The notes beneath the pieces are model-generated. The model did not search any database, was not told where the DNA came from, and saw only the letters and a program-made list of their open reading frames with translations. Both the position numbers and the translations under genes were made by a program. Positions 7,401 to 16,856 of a DNA stretch of 64,000 nucleotides are shown piece by piece (the first letter of the stretch is position 1; each line of letters begins with the position of its first letter). The DNA lies in the NCBI GenBank assembly GCA_050747245.1, contig JBOGNO010000015.1, forward strand, positions 52,770-116,769, read 5' to 3'. Source of the DNA: JBOGNO01 sp050747245 (GTDB taxonomy: Bacteria; Acidobacteriota; Terriglobia; Acidiferrales; UBA7541).

Positions 7401-8572
7401 TGTCACAACTCAATTCGGCAGACTCCACGCCTCTCGCCAAGCTTCTCGCGGAACGAATCCGAGAGGGTGGGCCGATCACATTTGCCGAATACATGGCCGA
7501 GTGCCTCTATCATCCGCAATTTGGCTTTTACAGCCGCGCTGACACCATCGGCCGCAAGCATTACTACACCAGCGTGGAGATGCACCCCATTTTTGGCCAG
7601 CTTATTGCGCGACAAACTCACGAAATGTGGCAACTCATGGAACGCCCCGAAGTATTCTCTCTCATAGAGCTTGGCGCGGGCGACGGGGCCTTGGCCGCGC
7701 AGATTCTTGATTTTGTGCGGAGCAAACTTCCTGATTTCTATTCCGCACTGAGCTATACCGCTATTGAAATCTCTGCAGCCCGCCGTGCGAGCGCAGCCGG
7801 AGCGCTCAGCGGTCACATCAAATCAGGAAAACTGGCGATCGCTTTGCAGCCTCCCGGAGAAATTCCAGCGGGATGCGTTTTGTCGAACGAATTTTTCGAT
7901 GCACTCCCCGTACATCGGGTAGTGCAATACAAGGGTGAGCTGCAAGAGGTGTTTGTCGGGCTTGCGGCCGGGAGATTCTGCGAAGAGTTGTTGCCTCCCT
8001 CAACCCCGGAAATTATAGGATACCTCGAATCACTTGGAATTAAGCTTCGCGAGGGACAGCAGGGCGAAATTTCCCTGGAAGCTTGCCGCGTCTTTGAAAC
8101 TGTGGGGCGAAGGCTGGCGCGAGGCTACGTGCTTACGATCGACTACGGTCATGAGAGCGGGGAATTATTCAATGAACGTCACATGCGCGGCACTGTGCTG
8201 GCCTATGGGAATCACCGCTCTAGCGAGGATTTCTATCGTGCGCCCGGTGAACAGGATCTGACCTCACACGTGAATTTTTGTGCCCTCGACGTTGCCGGGC
8301 GCCGAGCAGGACTGGCTCGTGTCGGCATCGTCTCGCAGGGAAACTTTCTTCTCGCGCTTGCGCGCCGGAACAATATCGCCGGTTTTTTCGAGGACGGCGC
8401 CTCCGAGCCCGAGCGCATTCGCGCGCGGCTGAAATTCAAGAGCCTGATTTATCCTGAAGGAATGGGAGAAACATTTCAGGTACTGGTTCAGGAAAAGGGA
8501 GTCGGGCCATCTCGTTTGAGTGGCCTCTCGCTGCTCTCAGAGGCTCTAGCTACTGAGGCTTCGCGGGTTTAG
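7400..8572 (+). CDS. SAM-dependent methyltransferase, MidA/NDUFAF7 family
   Basis: This 390-residue member of the COG1565 family (MidA, mitochondrial NDUFAF7) carries FAEYMAECLYHPQFGFYS near residue 28. SAM-binding ELGAGDGALA is near residue 94. SNEFFDALPVHR, near residue 160, is the family signature. NDUFAF7 methylates an Arg of a complex I subunit; bacterial targets are not settled. I place the start at ATG 7400, overlapping the previous stop. The longer upstream frame is a shadow of the preceding gene. Its 3' end overlaps the convergent gene by 23 bp. Confidence 0.85.
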   Translation: MSQLNSADSTPLAKLLAERIREGGPITFAEYMAECLYHPQFGFYSRADTIGRKHYYTSVEMHPIFGQLIARQTHEMWQLMERPEVFSLIELGAGDGALAAQILDFVRSKLPDFYSALSYTAIEISAARRASAAGALSGHIKSGKLAIALQPPGEIPAGCVLSNEFFDALPVHRVVQYKGELQEVFVGLAAGRFCEELLPPSTPEIIGYLESLGIKLREGQQGEISLEACRVFETVGRRLARGYVLTIDYGHESGELFNERHMRGTVLAYGNHRSSEDFYRAPGEQDLTSHVNFCALDVAGRRAGLARVGIVSQGNFLLALARRNNIAGFFEDGASEPERIRARLKFKSLIYPEGMGETFQVLVQEKGVGPSRLSGLSLLSEALATEASRV

Positions 8573-10691
8573 CGGAAGGCGCGGCGGGTGGTGTGGGAGT
8601 CGCCGGAGTCGGCGCCGCGGGTGTGCTCCCCGAACTTTCTGTGTACGGCTTCTGTAGATACTTCGCAGCCTCCTCCTGAGCTCCTCCCGTATCGTCCTTG
8701 AGCTGTTGCGCCTTGCTGTATTCATTTGCAGCGCGGTCGCGCTGTCCAGTGAGGTCGAATATTTTGCCCAGGTAAATGTGGCTCCAAACCTCCACCCATT
8801 TGTAAGCCGGGTCCAGATCGCCATCCAGAGCGCTTCGAAATTCATTCGCCGCTGCCTGCCAATTCTTCTGGTAGAACATCGCTTCGCCGGTACGAAAATG
8901 TGCCAATGAATTGTTGGGCTGTATATCCAGCGCCTGCGAATAATCCTGGATAGCCTCATAGTATTTTCCGACCTCGGCAAGAGATTCGCCGCGCGCGATT
9001 GCCGCCCGAACGCGCAGTTTCGTCGATGATTTCAGCAGATCGTTATTCGGATCGATCGTCACACCGCTCGGTTTGGGACGGCCGAACGTGTCAATTTCGA
9101 ACGGAGTGTTCTTCCCAGAGACAAGAACAGTCTTGTTTTCCGGATTTCCCTCGGTTTCTACGCGCAGCTCCACGGGCATGTTGAATGTTTCCAATTCCTG
9201 CTGAATCTTGCCAACCACCTTGAAGCCTTTTATGGTCCGATAAACGATGTAGTCGAGCTTGAATTCCGGCACGCCCGTCGAGTTGAGCCATTGGGAAAAA
9301 AAGGCTGTCGGATTGAATTCGGGAACTCCCGTTTGTGGCGCCGGCACGCGCGCAGCCACCAACTTCTCGAAATCTTCAAGCCGTGTGGGTTTGCCCGCAT
9401 ATTGCGAATAGAAATCATGGAGCAGGCTCTTGAACGCCGCATCCCCGAGGATTGCTCGAAGCATGTGAAACACCATCGGCCCCTTGCCCATCACGATGGA
9501 ACGGTACTCATCGGAATAGGCTCCTAGGCGTTGTGCCTGCGAGATGGGAGCGGCGTCCTCGAACATCAAAGCCCCAACCGCAAATTCATCAAGCACTCTT
9601 CGCAATCCGCCGGGGCCCTCGGATTGTTCCACGTACATCGCCTCGCAATATCGCGCAAGGCCATCGGATATCCAGACGTCGGAGGCCGAAGCCGGTATCA
9701 CCTGCCCGCCCCACCACTGACTTGCGGCAAGCTCAGCGAGCACGCTCGCGTTGGGCTTCGCAGTCCACTGCCTTGCGCTGATGAGTAGAAGGCCGGGCGC
9801 GCTGAAACTCTGCAGTGATCCGTCGGGCATCTGCGCAATCGTCACATTGGGGTCCGGAAGCGGTCCAAATTCGTTAGAGAAGAAATTTATAATCGGAGCA
9901 AGGGCGTTAGCGTACTCGGTGGAAGGAGCCTGCGGCGAAGTGTACACCGCAATCTGCAATCCTTCCGTTTGTACGGGATTAAGCTGGAGTTGCCCGGCGA
10001 CGAATGTTCCAGTCGCCGCCGGGCGGTCATTCGTAAACGTGTAAGCAATCTGGTGCCCTGAGCTAGCCGCTGCTGGGGGCACGGTCGCTGGAGCTCCCGC
10101 TCGGCCGGTTCCGACGACAGCAAACGTATCCGGCACGATGATCTTAAATTCACCCGTGTAGCGGTTGCCGGGATAATTCGTCAATGGAAACCATCTGGCG
10201 GGCAAGAGCAGAAACGCCGAATTCTTGTCGACTGATCCGAGGAGCACTCCCCTCGACGGGCTGTCCTCCGCGTTTGATATCGAACCCGTGTACTCAAATG
10301 TCAAGCTCACCTGTTTCCCTGGACTGACTGCGTCGGGCAAGAGCACAGACACGTTGAGCGGCGTGCTGCTGCTGCGGTCGAATGTCAGGGGCTTGCCTTC
10401 CGCGTCGCTGATTTTGGTTAGCTTCAAGTCTTCGTGTAACTCAACCAGGAGCGTACGGGAGGGAGCATCGGCGATGAAATCCACTTTTGCGCGTCCCGAA
10501 AGCGTGCTGTCCTCAGGATGCAGAGTAGCTTCCACACTGTAATGGGTGGCATGAAATGGAAAAGGTTGCGAGGCCTGGGGCGGAGCCTGGGCATACGCGA
10601 GCCGAGGAGTAAGAGTCATCAAGGCTAAGAGGAAGGCAAAGATGGTTGGCCACCTCAGGAGTGATCGGATTGCTTTCAACGGGCTGAGCAT
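8550..10691 (-). CDS. Secreted M1-peptidase homologue with a lost zinc site, plus C-terminal TPR
   Basis: This 713-residue protein has a signal peptide (hydrophobic 15-34, AYAQA cleavage) and an N-terminal M1-like beta domain. A gluzincin-like helical domain follows, then TPR repeats at about residues 560-670 and a Pro/Ala-rich tail. Where M1 enzymes have HExxHxW, this protein reads ELAASQWWG. Where they have NEG(F/L)A it reads SDGLARY. So both zinc His ligands, the catalytic Glu and the third ligand are gone, and no GxMEN exopeptidase motif is visible. It is probably a non-catalytic binding or scaffold protein in the envelope. The start has AGGCGG upstream. It is the last gene of the unit that includes lpxB. 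Confidence 0.75.
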   Translation of the reverse strand: MLSPLKAIRSLLRWPTIFAFLLALMTLTPRLAYAQAPPQASQPFPFHATHYSVEATLHPEDSTLSGRAKVDFIADAPSRTLLVELHEDLKLTKISDAEGKPLTFDRSSSTPLNVSVLLPDAVSPGKQVSLTFEYTGSISNAEDSPSRGVLLGSVDKNSAFLLLPARWFPLTNYPGNRYTGEFKIIVPDTFAVVGTGRAGAPATVPPAAASSGHQIAYTFTNDRPAATGTFVAGQLQLNPVQTEGLQIAVYTSPQAPSTEYANALAPIINFFSNEFGPLPDPNVTIAQMPDGSLQSFSAPGLLLISARQWTAKPNASVLAELAASQWWGGQVIPASASDVWISDGLARYCEAMYVEQSEGPGGLRRVLDEFAVGALMFEDAAPISQAQRLGAYSDEYRSIVMGKGPMVFHMLRAILGDAAFKSLLHDFYSQYAGKPTRLEDFEKLVAARVPAPQTGVPEFNPTAFFSQWLNSTGVPEFKLDYIVYRTIKGFKVVGKIQQELETFNMPVELRVETEGNPENKTVLVSGKNTPFEIDTFGRPKPSGVTIDPNNDLLKSSTKLRVRAAIARGESLAEVGKYYEAIQDYSQALDIQPNNSLAHFRTGEAMFYQKNWQAAANEFRSALDGDLDPAYKWVEVWSHIYLGKIFDLTGQRDRAANEYSKAQQLKDDTGGAQEEAAKYLQKPYTESSGSTPAAPTPATPTPPAAPSAKPAKPQ

Positions 10692-10745
10692 ATTCCGCCT
10701 TTCTAGGATACCAAAGGTGACTTTGAAGTTGCCTTTTCTCCTGCC

Positions 10746-11891
10746 TTATAGCATGTCCGCGAGGATTTCGGCGGCACGATTGATAGCACCGCCTGGGCCC
10801 AGCCTTGCGCGCACCTCGGCAAGGTCTTTTTTCATTTCTTGGCAACACTCGACTGAGACCAGCAATCGCCGAGTTTCTTCGGCCAGTCTTTCCGATGTGA
10901 ACTCATCCTGGATGAGTTCTGGTACAACTTCCCTCCCCGCAATTAGATTCACCATGGCGATAAAGGGTGCCCGCAAAAGCGGTTTGGCAAGCAAGGCCGT
11001 GATCTGCGAAACGGCATACACCACTACCATCGGCGTGCCCAGCAGGGCAGCTTCAACGGTAGCTGTGCCGCTCGAAACAATAGCGCAATCGCAAGCAGCG
11101 AGCGCGTTGTAGGTTTCACCCTGCACCCGGGTGAGTTCCAGGCCGCCAAAATCAAAGCCCTCAAACGCCTTGCTGAGGAGTCCCGGCGCGACGGCCAAGA
11201 CGAATTGCGGCTTCAGACCATCACTTAAAACTCGAGAGGCCGCCAGAATCCGCGGCAGGTTCTTCCTCAGTTCAGACTGCCGGCTACCCGGTAGCAGCAC
11301 TAGGATTTTACGCCCTGGATCAAGCCCGTGGCGGGAGCAGAATTCTCCGCGGCTCACGGTCGCCCGGACGGAATCTACCAGCGGATGGCCGACAAAGTTT
11401 ACCTGCATGCCCCGATCGCGATAAAACTTCTCTTCGAATGGGAAAATAACCAGAATTCGTTCGCAGCGGCGGCGGATTTGATTTGCCCGGCCGGGGCGCC
11501 ACGCCCACACTTGGGGGCTGATGAAATAGACGACACGAATTCCGAGCCATTTCAAGAATTTCGATAAATGAAGATTGAGTGCTGGCGAATCCACAACAAT
11601 CGCGAGCGCCGGCTTGCGTCGTCTGGCTGTCGAAACGAGCTTGGCGAGGATTTTCCATCCTGCGGGGATTTTTGCGATGTATTCTGTCAAGCCGACAACG
11701 GCAATATTTCTATAGTCGCCGACCAATTCCACATTCGCATCGCGCATTTGCGGCCCACCCAAGCCAAAAAAATGCGCGCCAGTGCGCTTTCCGAGCGCCT
11801 GCACCAGTTCTGCGGTGTACATATCGCTCGAAGCCTCGCCCGCGGAGACAAGGATTTCCGGGGGAGCGCAACCTCGCGAGTCTCTAATCAT
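10746..11891 (-). CDS. lpxB: Lipid-A-disaccharide synthase
   Basis: This 381-residue GT19 enzyme condenses UDP-2,3-diacylglucosamine with lipid X. Seen motifs: ILVSAGEASSDMY at the N-terminus (the family SAGExSGD motif), YFISPQVWAWRPGR in the middle, FVGHPLVD, LLPGSRQSEL and SSGTATVEAALLGTPMVVVY near the C-terminus. I chose ATG 11891, which overlaps the ABC transporter's stop by 8 bp; the upstream extension is that gene's shadow. It implies a lipid A-containing outer membrane. Confidence 0.92.
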   Translation of the reverse strand: MIRDSRGCAPPEILVSAGEASSDMYTAELVQALGKRTGAHFFGLGGPQMRDANVELVGDYRNIAVVGLTEYIAKIPAGWKILAKLVSTARRRKPALAIVVDSPALNLHLSKFLKWLGIRVVYFISPQVWAWRPGRANQIRRRCERILVIFPFEEKFYRDRGMQVNFVGHPLVDSVRATVSRGEFCSRHGLDPGRKILVLLPGSRQSELRKNLPRILAASRVLSDGLKPQFVLAVAPGLLSKAFEGFDFGGLELTRVQGETYNALAACDCAIVSSGTATVEAALLGTPMVVVYAVSQITALLAKPLLRAPFIAMVNLIAGREVVPELIQDEFTSERLAEETRRLLVSVECCQEMKKDLAEVRARLGPGGAINRAAEILADML

Positions 11892-13755
11892 CGGCTGGAA
11901 GAGAAGCGGCGGACTCCGGGGCCGACAGTGGCATGCGTACTTCCTGATCCTTATACTGGAGCTGATAGAGACGATAGTAGATTCCTCGCATTCCCAATAG
12001 CTCCTGATGCGAGCCTTGCTCGCGCAATCGGCCCTTGTGGAAGACCAGGATGCGGTGGGCATGCTGAATGGTGCTCAGCCGGTGCGCGATGACCAGCGCC
12101 GTGCGCCCCTCGAGCAATCGATCGAGCGCCTCTCGAATCAGCAACTCAGTTTTTGTGTCCACGCTGGAGGTCGCTTCGTCAAGAATCAAATAGCGGGGAT
12201 TATGCGCCAGTGCTCGGGCAAAGCTGATGAGCTGCCGCTGGCCCACGGAGAGCGTGGCGCCCCGCTCGGTAACGATGGAATTCACTCCCTCCGGAAGCGT
12301 CTGGAGATAAGGGCCGAGTCCAACCTCGCGCATTGCGCGTTCTACCGCCTCCCGGCCGATCGTTTTCGTTCCTAACCGCACATTGGATTCGAGGGTTCCA
12401 CTGAAAAGAAAGGGGTCTTGCAGCACGATTCCAAACTGTCGACGCAAATCCTGCACGCTTATGTTGCGGATGTCCACGCCGTCAAGCAGAATTTGGCCGC
12501 GTTGAAGATCGTAGAAACGCAACAGGAGTTGTATAAGCGTTGTTTTTCCGGCTCCGGTGTGTCCGACGATCGCGATAGTTTGTCCCGGCTGCACCCGGAA
12601 GGAGGCGTCGCGCAACACCCATTCGTCGTCCTTTGGCTCTCGTCCGCCGGTATAGGAGAACCAAACATTTTGAAATTCGATTTCCCCGCGCGGTGCGGGA
12701 AGGGCTTGAGGCTGCTGCGATGATTCGATGGCCACCGGCTCATCCAGCAAGCGAAAGATTCTCTCCGAAGCTGCCATCGCTGTCTGGAGAATATTGAATT
12801 TTTCGCTGAGATCCTGAATTGGTCGGAAGAACCGCATAGCGTATTGCATGAATGCGAAGAGCAGGCCGACTTCCACGACACCCGATATTACTCGCAGCCC
12901 GCCAATCCAATAGAGGAAGGCTATAGCAGCCATGCTGAGGAGTTCGACCGCAGGATAGAAGAATGCGTAGGCATTGATGGCATCTTTGTAGCCTTCCATG
13001 TAGTCGCGGTTCAACTCGGCAAACTGCTCGCGCGCTTTGTGCTCTCGATTAAAAAGCTGCACGACCGCCATCCCGCTGATGTGCTCTTGCAGGAAGGAGT
13101 TGATTTTCGCAATGGCCACGCGGATGCGCCGGTTCGCGTCGCGCACTTGGTCGCGGAAAATGTAAGTGATCAACACCATGAGCGGAAGGGGCCACAGTGT
13201 TGCCAGGGCCAGCCTCCAGTCGATTACCAGCATCGCTACCAGGAAAAACACCAGCAAGAAGGCGTCGTTGATCATCGCGACGACTCCCGCGGAGAACAAG
13301 TCGTTCAGCGCATCCACGTCCGTCGTCACGCGCGTCACCAGCCTGCCCACCGGGCTGCGGTCGAAGAAGCTCATCGGTAAACGCTGAAGATGGCCGAAGA
13401 TTTCTTCACGCAGGTCATACATGATGTCCTGACAGACTTTCTGCATAATGCGGACTTGCACGTACTGCAAAGCAAACGCGACCAGAATCGTCGCCAAAAA
13501 TAGCACGCTGACCCAGAGTACTCCCCGCTTGGCGGCAGCGAACGCCATCAGACCCCGGGTTGCCGGGACCATGTAATTGTCCACACCAATATGAAAGAGA
13601 TAAGGGCCCAAAAACTCGGTCGGAGTGAATAGAAGCGTCAGCGCCAGTGCGAACCATACCTGCCAGCGATATGGATGCAGGTAGCGCACCAGTCGCCGCG
13701 TCAATTGCGCGTCGTATACTTTTCCCAGCGCCTCTTCTTCGCGCGCATCGCTCAT
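11884..13755 (-). CDS. ABC exporter half-transporter, subunit B (canonical Walker B)
   Basis: This 623-residue type IV ABC exporter has six TM helices in residues 20-310 and then an ATPase domain. Walker A is GHTGAGKTT. The signature reads LSVGQRQ rather than LSGGQ. Walker B ends in the canonical LILDEATSSVD, and HRLSTI gives the switch His. The start overlaps the next-upstream exporter gene by ATGA, so the two are probably a heterodimer. Together with lpxB downstream, a lipid A/LPS flippase (MsbA-like) role is plausible. Multidrug export is the main alternative. Confidence 0.87.
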   Translation of the reverse strand: MSDAREEEALGKVYDAQLTRRLVRYLHPYRWQVWFALALTLLFTPTEFLGPYLFHIGVDNYMVPATRGLMAFAAAKRGVLWVSVLFLATILVAFALQYVQVRIMQKVCQDIMYDLREEIFGHLQRLPMSFFDRSPVGRLVTRVTTDVDALNDLFSAGVVAMINDAFLLVFFLVAMLVIDWRLALATLWPLPLMVLITYIFRDQVRDANRRIRVAIAKINSFLQEHISGMAVVQLFNREHKAREQFAELNRDYMEGYKDAINAYAFFYPAVELLSMAAIAFLYWIGGLRVISGVVEVGLLFAFMQYAMRFFRPIQDLSEKFNILQTAMAASERIFRLLDEPVAIESSQQPQALPAPRGEIEFQNVWFSYTGGREPKDDEWVLRDASFRVQPGQTIAIVGHTGAGKTTLIQLLLRFYDLQRGQILLDGVDIRNISVQDLRRQFGIVLQDPFLFSGTLESNVRLGTKTIGREAVERAMREVGLGPYLQTLPEGVNSIVTERGATLSVGQRQLISFARALAHNPRYLILDEATSSVDTKTELLIREALDRLLEGRTALVIAHRLSTIQHAHRILVFHKGRLREQGSHQELLGMRGIYYRLYQLQYKDQEVRMPLSAPESAASLPADD

Positions 13756-15662
13756 GCTTTTTCCAATTCTTCTTCGAGCAATTGCTTCTGGTAAAGATCT
13801 GCGTAATAGCCGCCGCTTGCGAGCAATTCATCGTGCGTTCCGCGCTCGATGATGCGGCCTTCGCGGAGGACCACAATCTGATCCGCTTGGCGGACCGTCG
13901 AGCAGCGGTGCGAAATCAGGATCGTCGTCCTCTGTCGCATCAACTCCCGCAGTTGCCCGAGGATGCGCTCTTCCGTGCCGGTATCCACACTCGATAGTGA
14001 ATCATCGAGGATAAGAATCCGCGGATCTCGCAAAATCGCTCGCGCCAGTGTCGTGCGTTGTTTCTGCCCTCCGGAAAGAGTGATTCCTCGTTCGCCCACC
14101 AGCGTTTCGTACTGCAAGGGAAAGCCCTCGAAATCCGAATGGACGCTCGCAAATTCCGCAGCTTCTCGTACAGCCTCCTGACTGGCCCCGGGAACTCCGA
14201 GCGAAATGTTTTCGCGGAGGGTTTCACTAAAGAGAAACGAATCTTGCGGTACGAACCCGATGGCTCGCCGCAGGGTATCGAGCGGCCATTCGCGGATCGT
14301 CCGGCCGTCAATAAAAAGCGTCCCATCTGGGGCATCCCACAAACGCGCAACCAGCGACGCCAGCGTGGATTTGCCGCTCCCGGTCGGTCCGACGATCGCA
14401 AGCGTCGTACCCGCGGGGATGCGCAGATTGATGTCACGCAATACGTCTGGCCCGGGTTTGCCGTTTCCCGAAGTGGGGTATGCAAATGACAGGTGATGAA
14501 TTTCAATCTCCCCGCGAATCACAGCAGGGAAGTTCGACGCACCGCCGTCGGTTTGCTCCGAAGGTAGGTCTTTAATCTTTGGCTCAGCGTCCAGTATGTG
14601 GAGCAGCCGCCCCATCGAAGCCGCGCCTCGCTGAAAAATGTTCGTCACCCAACCAAGGGCTATCATGGGGAACACGAGTTGCACCATGAACGCATAAAAC
14701 GCTACGAGCGTCCCGAGTGAAACACGACCCCCGATCACCAGGAAGCCGCCTTGCCAGAGCACTAGGAGAAACGTCAGTCCGATGAGCGCCTGCAGCATGG
14801 GGAAGAACATGCTCCACGCAGCGATCCATTTTAAGTTGCGGGTCACATACTCCCGGTTTGCTTCGTTGAACGCCTTCGTCTCCGCTCCCTCTTGCGCGAA
14901 CGCCCGCACCACGCGCACTCCCGCGAGGTTTTCCTGCGCCTTGGCCGAGAGAGTGGCGAGGGCTTCCTGAATTTTCTCGAAGAGCTTGTGGATCAATTGT
15001 CCAAAGTAACGTACGGCGATGGCTATCACCGGAACAGGCAGAAGGACCCAAAATGTCAGCGCCGGTGACAGTTTCAAAAGAAAATAAATGGCCAGCACCA
15101 TGGTGGCCAGAGTCGTGGCGCTATACATGATGCCCGGGCCGAGCACCATGCGCACCGCGTTCAAATCGTTCGTGCACCGCGACATAAGTTCTCCGGTGCG
15201 GTTGCGCACGTAATATTCCGGCTCGAGCTGCACCAGTTTGGACAGTAAATCATCCCGCAGGTCGTATTCGATATCGCGAGAGACGCCTATCAGGATACTT
15301 CGCGTCCAGTAGGAACACACACCCTTTGCGGTAATGGCAGCCACCAGGAAAATGCAGAATATGCCGACCGCTCGGCCGTCGTGGGGGTGATAAAAATTGA
15401 GCATGGGCGTAAGAACCTGTCTGGTGACTCCGCCCAGACTTCCGAGCGCCTGCGGTGCCCCATTTAAACAGTCAATGATCGCGCCTATCAGAATCTGCGG
15501 CACGACGCCGATAATTCCCATTAGCGTGAGCAGCGCGAGCCCCAGCGCGGTCATGCCCTTGTATCGCGCGACGTACGGCAACAAGCGGCGCAGGCTCTGC
15601 CATCCAGATGCATTCTGCGACGGACGAATCCGAACGGTCACAGCCGGGGCAGCAGCGCTCAT
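13752..15662 (-). CDS. ABC exporter half-transporter, subunit A (degenerate catalytic Glu)
   Basis: This 636-residue type IV ABC exporter has TM segments in about residues 30-330. Walker A is GPTGSGKST and the signature LSGGQKQR is canonical. Walker B is LILDDSLSSVD, with Asp in place of the catalytic Glu; ISHRCSTV gives the switch His. Asp here, opposite the partner's altered LSVGQ, is the pattern of heterodimeric exporters with one degenerate ATP site. Start and stop overlap the neighbours (TAATG with the lipoprotein gene, ATGA with subunit B), consistent with one operon. Confidence 0.87.
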   Translation of the reverse strand: MSAAAPAVTVRIRPSQNASGWQSLRRLLPYVARYKGMTALGLALLTLMGIIGVVPQILIGAIIDCLNGAPQALGSLGGVTRQVLTPMLNFYHPHDGRAVGIFCIFLVAAITAKGVCSYWTRSILIGVSRDIEYDLRDDLLSKLVQLEPEYYVRNRTGELMSRCTNDLNAVRMVLGPGIMYSATTLATMVLAIYFLLKLSPALTFWVLLPVPVIAIAVRYFGQLIHKLFEKIQEALATLSAKAQENLAGVRVVRAFAQEGAETKAFNEANREYVTRNLKWIAAWSMFFPMLQALIGLTFLLVLWQGGFLVIGGRVSLGTLVAFYAFMVQLVFPMIALGWVTNIFQRGAASMGRLLHILDAEPKIKDLPSEQTDGGASNFPAVIRGEIEIHHLSFAYPTSGNGKPGPDVLRDINLRIPAGTTLAIVGPTGSGKSTLASLVARLWDAPDGTLFIDGRTIREWPLDTLRRAIGFVPQDSFLFSETLRENISLGVPGASQEAVREAAEFASVHSDFEGFPLQYETLVGERGITLSGGQKQRTTLARAILRDPRILILDDSLSSVDTGTEERILGQLRELMRQRTTILISHRCSTVRQADQIVVLREGRIIERGTHDELLASGGYYADLYQKQLLEEELEKA

Positions 15663-16267
15663 TAACCGATTCTCCTCATCGGTGGTTCGATCTCGGGAGT
15701 TTCACCGAGGAATTGTTCGAAATTTCTGTCCAGTGACTGGTAGCGTTTCACTTTTGGATTCCAGCGAACGCCGATGGTCTGGATGTACCCACCGGCGGGT
15801 TTGGTGAGCGGCGTAAAATACATCACCAGGCCATGAACGTTGTCGCGCTCGAATTGTAATCGCCAGCCGCTCACTTCAGCCGCGGGAGTTGCCGCAAGAA
15901 ATCCCTTCAGGTTCTTCAAGTGCTCGTCGCACAGAAAAATTTCTTTCCAAGTCCCGCCTTCTTCCTCCAGCACGGTTGCGCGCGAGACAATTGTCCCGGG
16001 TACTCTGGACTCGGGGGTGCCCGGCAGGCGGTTCACCGCCAGAATTTCTTGCGAACCGTTCAGCGCCAGATCGCCATGAGCAAGCACCTCCGTATCTGTG
16101 CCGAGTGCATTTTCGCCGACTTTCTGCACCTCCGGCGGCGTAGCGTCCGCATTTTGCCCTGCCGCCGATGGCTCCTCTTTCTGCGAGGCTGGGGTTCCTC
16201 GGCACCCTGTAGTCGCCATCGTCAGCGCGCACAAAAGTAATCCGCAAACGGCTTTCTGCAATTTCAT
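15662..16267 (-). CDS. Putative lipoprotein of unknown function
   Basis: This 201-residue protein has a hydrophobic leader ending in a lipobox-like ATTGC at Cys22, then a Ser/Glu/Ala-rich linker. The folded C-terminal region contains a WKEIFLCDE segment and many aromatic residues. I recognise no domain. It overlaps the start of the exporter gene by TAATG and lies 4 nt after the preceding secreted protein gene. It may therefore be an accessory envelope component of the exporter/lpxB unit; that role is inferred from position only. Confidence 0.7.
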   Translation of the reverse strand: MKLQKAVCGLLLCALTMATTGCRGTPASQKEEPSAAGQNADATPPEVQKVGENALGTDTEVLAHGDLALNGSQEILAVNRLPGTPESRVPGTIVSRATVLEEEGGTWKEIFLCDEHLKNLKGFLAATPAAEVSGWRLQFERDNVHGLVMYFTPLTKPAGGYIQTIGVRWNPKVKRYQSLDRNFEQFLGETPEIEPPMRRIG

Positions 16268-16271
16268 CGGT

Positions 16272-16856
16272 TCAAAGGCTTGGAGACGCCAATGTGATTT
16301 CGACGACCCGGTTGGTCGCTGTATTGTACGAAACCTCCATCACCTGCGGGACATGCGACCCTGCCCAATCAAAAGCGTAATAATACAATTCTAACTCCCG
16401 GCCGCCCTTGATGGAAGGGCCTTCGGAACTCGCCTCGCCGTAGATTTCCTTGACGCGGTCGCAGCAATCGCCCAATAGCAAGCCGCGCCCCGTGCCCAGC
16501 CGCCGGCTGTAACTGCGGGAGCGTGGGACCTTGGAGCAGTCGGCCACATGGCTCTCCAAGCTTTCAGATACCGTTACACTTTCGACGCGCTCGTCCGCCC
16601 CGATTTCGGAGCGAACTAATTGCTGAGAGCATTGCTCGTGAAATAGGAATCCATTGGCATCTTCCGAATCCTTAACCACTGTCCCCTTTGGAAAAAGCTG
16701 CATCATTTTAGCGAGGCGGTCCATGCCCGGGCGCAGCCCGGCGACTGTCAATTCATTTTGACGGGCAGTCTTTCCTCCTCGCGAAATTGCAATAGGCACC
16801 TCGACCAAACAAAGGAGGCTAACGAGCAGCCAAAATCTCTTCGAGGCAGGCCTCAA
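16272..16856 (-). CDS. Putative secreted protein of unknown function
   Basis: The protein has a signal-peptide-like N-terminus (KRFWLLVSLLCLVEVPIAIS) and a Cys-containing body ending in a predicted beta-rich region (ELELYYYAFDW). I favour TTG 16856 because GGGAGA lies just upstream and the leader then begins normally (194 codons). The frame stays open to ATG 16916, but that start would put charged residues ahead of the leader. It overlaps the 3' end of the upstream gene by 38 bp and is 4 nt from the lipoprotein gene. Family not recognised. Confidence 0.6.
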   Translation of the reverse strand: MRPASKRFWLLVSLLCLVEVPIAISRGGKTARQNELTVAGLRPGMDRLAKMMQLFPKGTVVKDSEDANGFLFHEQCSQQLVRSEIGADERVESVTVSESLESHVADCSKVPRSRSYSRRLGTGRGLLLGDCCDRVKEIYGEASSEGPSIKGGRELELYYYAFDWAGSHVPQVMEVSYNTATNRVVEITLASPSL

